In this document: piece by piece, positions 58,779-64,000 of the stretch | How positions within the stretch are numbered: the first letter of the stretch is position 1 | Layout of the letters: each line of letters begins with the position of its first letter | Origin: Rhizoclosmatium globosum | Lineage: Eukaryota > Chytridiomycota > Chytridiomycetes > Chytridiales > Chytriomycetaceae | DNA length: 64,000 nt | Reading direction: 5' to 3' | NCBI GenBank assembly: GCA_002104985.1 | Contig: MCGO01000017.1 | Location: 248,001 to 312,000 of the forward strand | Translations under genes and position numbers: made by a program | The notes under the pieces: generated by a model | The model's input: only the letters and a program-made list of their open reading frames with translations | Database searches by the model: none | What the model was told of the DNA's origin: nothing

Positions 58779-59917
58779 ATGGTTTTTGGAAGCTATATCC
58801 CTGCTGATCAGCTGCAAGGTCTTACTGTCGTAGTCACTGGATGTATGTATATCAGGGGACTTGCCTGACTCTCTCTCTCGAACACTTTGTAACAGGTGAT
58901 AGTGGGTTTGGATTCGAAACCAGTCTTGCACTGGTTGCCCTGGGTATGAATGTGATCTCTGGATGCTTAACAGATAAAGGTGAGAAAGATCTTAACAGTC
59001 ACCTGTTGACGTATCAATTGTACAGGGATTGAGGAACTATCTTCCATTGCAACTTCAAACCGCTACCCAGGCCGTCTCACTGCCCTCCCATTGGATGTAA
59101 CCAACGAAACCTCAGTTTCAACGTTCACCACGAAGGCAACGCACTTGACTCCCAACGGCATCTTTGCCCTCATAAACAACGCCGGTATCGGCTACACAAA
59201 CCCATTCGAAATCCTCGGCCTCTCCAACCACCGCCAAATCATGGAAGTAAACTACTTCGGAACCCTCCGCCTCATGCGTGCATTCTCCCCCTCCCTCCGC
59301 GCATTCTCCCTCGCCCAGAAATCCCTCCCAACCAGAATCTACCCCCGCATCATCAACATCGGGAGTGTTGCAAGTGAAATCAGTCTTCCCATGTTTTCCG
59401 CATACGCAGCCTCGAAACACGCGGTGAAAGCGTTGTCTGACGCGGCGAGGATGGAGATGTCGCAGTTTGGGATTCAGGTTGCGGTTTTGGAGCCGTTTTT
59501 TGCGAGGACGCCGATTGTGATGGTGGATCGGTCTGAGATGCAGGCGGCCATGTTTTTGGGGGCGGGGGAGGAGGTGAGGGAGGCGTATGTGCAGCCTAGT
59601 GTGAAGGATCGGAGGAAGTCTTTGGAGAAGTTGGATGCGGATTGGTTTACGTTGCAGCCGGAGCAAGTGGTTTGTTGATTTTTGTTACTTTGGGGTGTGG
59701 TGTTTGGTTTGTCATTGGAATCATTGATTCGCGTTACCAATAGGTGAACAAGATTGTCGATACAGTTAGACGCAAGACTGTAGGTGGGAATACTCTGGTT
59801 GGACTAATGGCGCACATTCTCGTTTTTTTGAAGACTATTCTGCCATATTGGTTGATGGACCAAATCTTTTACGCCAACGTGAAAGAGACTGGACTCAGCA
59901 GACACAAGTATTTTTAA
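58779..59917 (+). CDS. Short-chain dehydrogenase, retinol/hydroxysteroid dehydrogenase-like
   Basis: Four exons: 58779–58842, 58896–58979, 59026–59666, 59744–59917. Splicing creates the cofactor motif TGCDSGFG, typical of the RDH/17β-HSD6 branch of SDRs. Further motifs: LDVTNETSV, NNAGIGYTNPFE, MEVNYFGTLRLM, INIGSVASEISLP, and the catalytic YAASKHAVKALSDAARMEMS (Ser/Tyr/Lys all present). The C-terminal segment LVGLMAHILVFLKTILPYWL is hydrophobic and may attach it to a membrane. NAD(P)-dependent; substrate could be a sterol, retinoid-like compound or fatty alcohol. No frame problems. Confidence 0.9.
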
Positions 59918-60610
59918 TTGGCAATGCCGCTTCTTCTTTGTGGAGGAAATGAAATGGGGTTTTTAAGAAAAATATACTGTTGCACTAACAATCCAATTCC
60001 GTGTTTTAATTGTTCAACTTTTTGCATATGTATTGGAATAGCTACAATACGCCTTGAACCCATAGGAAGCATCCAAGATCGCGTCATGGCTAAGATTTGG
60101 CTCTTTCTTCAACTTTTCGTGCATAATATCTGGCAGACGTATATATTTTTATAAACCCCTCTCCAGTCTGAGTATCCTTTTGCAGCAGTGGTAACATTTA
60201 ATTTGGGATTGTTGTTTGACCCGCAACCTCTGCATATATTACTCTCTTACCAGGCTTCTTTTATGGCTTGCTTGTTGCAGCGAATTCACTGTTAGTTCTA
60301 AGCTTAGAAGTTTAATTCGAGTTACTAGTTACTAGAATTAAAATATTCTTACTTCGGCTTTGATGTGCCCTCCGGCGGTAACAACTAACAGATATTCCAA
60401 TACCTCGAAGATTGCAAATTTAAAGATAAACCATCGAAATAAGCAAACTCTGTCTCATATGCATATTTCTCATTATAAGGTTATTATGTGATGATGCGGA
60501 CTGTGCTTGGCGTGGGCAAGTTGACTGCGACGTGAAGTTTGCATCTCCACAGCTCACTTAAAACTCGCCGTCAGAATAGCACTTTTTCCCATCAAATTCT
60601 TCTCTTGTAA
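59918..60610 (+). other. Intergenic, AT-rich, no gene seen
   Basis: 693 bases between the SDR and the AAA+ ATPase genes. Short open frames lack family matches. A TATA-rich patch (about 60138–60152) and general AT richness suit a promoter region. No tRNA fold found. Confidence 0.5.
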
Positions 60611-62713
60611 ATGCTCTCTGCTATTGAATCTTCTGTTGCTTCTGTCCCTCTTGTCAAGACTAAGGAATCAAGTGCTGGTGCTGTTGATCAGTCGGTGGTG
60701 GGCAACGTGGCTGCCGTTGCAAAGACGGAAATCAAGGACTCTGCTGAACAGGTGTCGAAGGAGATCGCACCTTCTGTGACTGTTATTCCTGGAACGAAGC
60801 CAGTCGTCGCGTCGACGGAAACCACCAAGGAGGTTGTCAAGGGTAAGGAAGCTGTCGCAGGAGATAAGAAAGAAAATGTTGACGATGAGGATGAGGACGA
60901 AGAAGAGGAGACGGTGACAACGAAGCAAACTGCCAAGCCAGTCTTCAAGGTTGTCCGCCGTAAAGACAAAGCAGAAGACACGGAAATTGTGGAATTGCAG
61001 GTGAATGATCAAACTATCATCAATTCTATCCAAACTGTGATTCGGTGTGAGGGCTTGTACGCTTCGCCTCCAGTCATTCGGTCTGAAGAGCTTTTCACCA
61101 TCTTGCCGCAACTTCGAGCAATGATTTTTAGCGAGGATGAAACTGTTGGAGAAGACGAGGAAGTGTTTTGTAATGACACGGGAGTGAATGGGAAACGTGG
61201 ACTCGTGAAGCTCGTTCAATATCTTGAGAAGGAGCACAAGGAAGCAACTGTCATCATCAACAATATGAAGGCCTTGGTATGTGTAAAATATTTGATGTCG
61301 TTTGGCTAATGTATTTAATGCAGGGCAAGATTTCGTTCAAGTACTTGTGGAGTCTGTTTCCAAACGATGGTTATGCTGTAACTGAGGTTCATGGCGAACC
61401 GCAAGGATTGGTCGTGGTGAAAACAAGCTATCTGCGAACATGGATTGGAAACTTCTTTGTCATTGAAGGACGGTCCATTGATTGTGACGGAACCCATTTC
61501 AAGTATGATAACAGCAAGTACTACATCTCAGACTTTGATGCAGTGGTTGATATCACTTCTTTGAACGCAAGACCACTAGAAACTGACTCCAAATTGTTCA
61601 ACGAATTGGCTGAGCGTGGAAAGCTGTTTGAAAAATATGCCATCGGAAATTCGTATCTTGCAATATACCGATCGCATGTTCCGTCAAAGCTGCTATGGCC
61701 CTGTTATATTTTTTAGCTGTTGGTAGAATCATGGTGGACGCGTTGTCATTCGGTCAGATGAATCCAAACTACAACATGGGTGTTGCTTCGAACCGACCAG
61801 CTGCAGGTCGTGGACTCAACGTTATCAATGCGGAAAATAACAGACTGACAAATGTGCCTGACGCAATGCACTTTCTCTGCTCTCCGACTGTGTATGCATT
61901 TAGCTTTGCAAGTAAGCGATGGGGACAAACATATGTCAAACACATTTGTCCCATCAGCTTTGATGATCACGCGTTCCAACGTCTTGTGATGGACCATGAA
62001 CGAAAGCATTTGATTCTCAACTTGGTCAACGGCGGAACTGGTTGCAACCTAGACTTGATCAATGGAAAAGGTGGTGGCTTGATTTTTTTGCTTCACGGTT
62101 GTCCTGGAGTTGGAAAGACATTGACAGCTGAAAGTGTTGCTGAGCATCTGCACAAGCCGTTGTACTCTGTTTCGGCGGGAGAGCTTGGAACTGATGTCGC
62201 ATCGTTGGAACGAAAGTTGTCTGAAATCTTGGAGGTTGCCAGCGCCTGGTCCGCTGTCATTTTGATTGATGAGGCCGATATTTTCTTGGAACGTCGTTCG
62301 AAAACGATATCGAAAGAAACGCGCTTGTCGGCATCTTCCTCCGTCTTTTGGAATACCACCAAGGGATTTTGTTCTTGACCACGAATCGCGTCCAATGCTT
62401 TGACCAGGCGTTTAAGTCCAGAATCACTCTTGCATTGAGATATGGTGATTTGGAATCGTCAGCCCGTGAACAGATTTGGAAAACGTTCTTGGATCGTTCA
62501 GAAGGGGAAGGAAATTGGGACTTGGACGTCACAGAATTGGGTAAAGCTGATATTAATGGCCGTGAGATCAAGAATGTGGTACGATTGGCGAAAGCAATGG
62601 CGACTGGTAGCACAAATGCAACTGGCCCCATCACAATGGAAAATGTGCGAAAGGTACTCTTAATGATGAAAACTTTTGACGATGAAGTTGGAGCTGAGAC
62701 CAATTTTAATTGA
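60611..62713 (+). CDS. AAA+ ATPase with fungal-type N-terminal domain
   Basis: First ~130 residues are Ser/Lys/Glu-rich with an acidic run (DDEDEDEEEE). A fungal N-terminal domain follows (FKVVRRKDKAEDTEIVELQV, SFKYLWSLFPNDGYAVTEVH, GRSIDCDGTHFKYDNSKYYI). The C-terminal AAA module has Walker A LLHGCPGVGKTLTAESVAEH, Walker B AVILIDEADIFLERRS, sensor-1-like ILFLTTNRVQCFD, an Arg-rich FKSRITLALRY and a helical lid (NGREIKNVVRLAKAM). One intron at about 61276–61323. Single-base breaks near 61703 and 62308. Members of this group are numerous in filamentous fungi and mostly uncharacterised; they resemble BCS1/katanin-like remodelers. Biological role not known. Confidence 0.85.
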
Positions 62714-62769
62714 ACTTACGAAATGAATAAATGTTATATACTTTTAACTTGAAAGTAGTCTCCAATTCA

Positions 62770-64000
62770 ATGTCCTCTTTAAGTCAAGACGACTTCCGGA
62801 AGCTCCTTCAAACTCCGCGGGCACCATCTGCATCAGATACAAAGCCAAAGGAGGCCAAGTTTGCGTGAGTACAGTGAACACCAAGATGTTGGCACTGACT
62901 GTTTGTGTTCTGACAGCAAACCTCATCCAAAGAAGCCAGCTTCCGAGTTTGCCCGCCCAGTACCAAGGAAGTTCCAAAAGAAGCAGGAGTGAGTTCGAAC
63001 GACAAATGCAAGCTGAAGTGTACTCAACACCGATACAAACACAGAGCAAACACCGACCAAAACGCAGATGATTCAGGCAGCAAATTCCGCGACAGAGCTA
63101 GTGAACGTCGGCAGGGAATCAATCCAGACTACAAAGACTCTGAGGACATTCTTGCTAGACTGACTGCGGCCGAAGAAAAGGAGGGCGATATCAAGGACAT
63201 CAAATCCGTGATTTATGAGCAGTCAAAGTATCTTGGAGGAGATGTTACTCATACCCACTTGGTGAAGGGTCTTGACTTTGCGCTTCTAAAGAAAGTCAGA
63301 AGCGAGCTGCAGAAAGACCACAAGACTGAGTAAGTGCCTTCTTCCATTCAATTTCTTACTGTATCTTTTAAATAATCAATAAGGGAGCAAGAAGCGGAAG
63401 ACTTTTTGGACAGTGTTGCCGATACTTCCAAAGCTACTCCGGCATCAGCAACCGCACCTATCGAACCTCCTCGATTCCTATCCAGTTTCGCGGAACGAAT
63501 TCATGCTGCAGCTTTCTTGTCGAAAACCAGCCTGCCGCCCAAGAATGAGCTGTTTCGAGAAGGAAGAATGGCATTCTGTTGGGACTTACGGGGTGGTGAT
63601 GATATTCCGACCAACATTATCCGAAGTAAAGCTGATATAAAAGATGAGGTACGGCTAAATCAATTGTTAGACGATGGCAGTTAACGCAGCAAGTTCAGAT
63701 GAAGTCGTCGACAGCCGATTCAGAGGTAGTCATTGGAAAAATCGTTGAGATTCTAGCATCTGTGCGCTTTGGAACTAGAACGAAGGAGGGAATGACAGTT
63801 GGTGAGAAGAAGGCGCTCAAAAAGAAGGAACGCGAGGAAAAGGAGGCTGCAGAACAGAAAAAAAGAGAGCTTGAAAGCGGTATGGATATTGAGGGTGCAA
63901 TTATTGAAGACGACGGAGAAGAGTAAGCGGTTAATTGACAAATGATTGAATGATTAACAATTATACAGTATATTTGCAGAAGCAGGTCGTGATTATTCTC
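62770..64000 (+). CDS. IK: Splicing factor IK/RED (5' part)
   Basis: RED joins the spliceosomal B complex with SMU1. Starts MSSLSQDDFRKLLQTPRAPS (human EDFRKLLMTPRA). Then FRDRASERRQGINPDYKDSE, YEQSKYLGGDVTHTHLVKGL with DFALLKKVRSEL, LPPKNELFREGRMAFCWDL, DIPTNIIRSKADIKDE and IVEILASVRFGTRTKEG, all in family order. Introns: about 62865–62917, around 62990, 63330–63384, 63648–63697, and one starting at 63926 (GTAAGC) that ends near 63980. The gene continues past the right edge, so the charged RED repeat and C-terminus are not seen. One base slip near 62990–63000. Confidence 0.9.

Noticed and set aside
59118..59666. Minus-strand frame of 182 residues opposite the SDR
   Set aside because: Arg/His-rich mirror of SDR codons with no domain; the plus strand has full SDR motifs.
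60085..60150. U2 snRNA-like start (ATGGCTAAGATTTGGC ... AATATCTGG)
   Set aside because: Only short pieces resemble U2 and the branchpoint-pairing and Sm regions are not found in order; probably chance in AT-rich DNA.

Overview
The window looks like nuclear DNA of a zoosporic (chytrid-like) fungus. The genes carry many short GT–AG introns, mostly 45–75 bases. Typical fungal housekeeping genes (Rho GTPases, GH47 mannosidases, GNA1) sit beside genes that Dikarya usually lack: a SARAF homologue, a SPATA4-like flagellar protein, an LRR–membrane–SAM protein, and receptor-like proteins with a bacterial-type solute-binding ectodomain. A chytrid assignment is inference; no rRNA or other marker was seen.

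Layout. 1–4.8 kb: two tandem, damaged copies of a receptor-like family (OpuAC-like ectodomain, cysteine-rich stalk, many membrane spans). 4.9–9.2 kb: ERCC1/Rad10, a tRNA-Val(AAC) and an FAD-dependent oxidoreductase. 9.5–14.3 kb: two tandem GH47 proteins, the second lacking catalytic residues. 14.3–18 kb: three Rho-family GTPases in tandem on the minus strand. 18.4–30.1 kb: a Sel1-like repeat protein, SARAF, a DDX5/Dbp2 helicase, proteasome subunit alpha-2, a TKL-type kinase apparently fused to a coiled coil, and an NDFIP/Bsd2-type ubiquitin-ligase adaptor. 31.2–42.1 kb: one 10.9-kb tandem satellite with a 142-base unit (about 76 copies). 42.2–50.2 kb: GNA1, a SWSAP1-like RecA-fold gene, a third receptor-like gene that keeps every domain, and a cytochrome b5–acyl-CoA dehydrogenase with a peroxisomal signal. 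50.4–55.2 kb: an LRR–TM–SAM gene and five tandem small secreted cysteine-containing proteins. 55.5–64 kb: RABIF/Mss4, BCAS2/SPF27, GAR transformylase, a SPATA4-like protein, a short-chain dehydrogenase, a AAA+ ATPase, and the 5' part of the splicing factor IK/RED.

The sequence repeatedly lacks single bases in homopolymer runs inside otherwise conserved exons. This looks like residual long-read error, so most frame breaks below should not be read as gene death. Clear exceptions are the second OpuAC-type copy (large internal deletion) and the second GH47 gene (replaced active-site residues). Themes that recur are secretory-pathway and surface functions (mannosidases, RABIF, NDFIP, SARAF, receptors, secreted proteins), polarity signalling (Rho), and RNA processing (DDX5, BCAS2, IK). 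No operon-like logic is expected; several neighbours are divergent with very short shared promoters.
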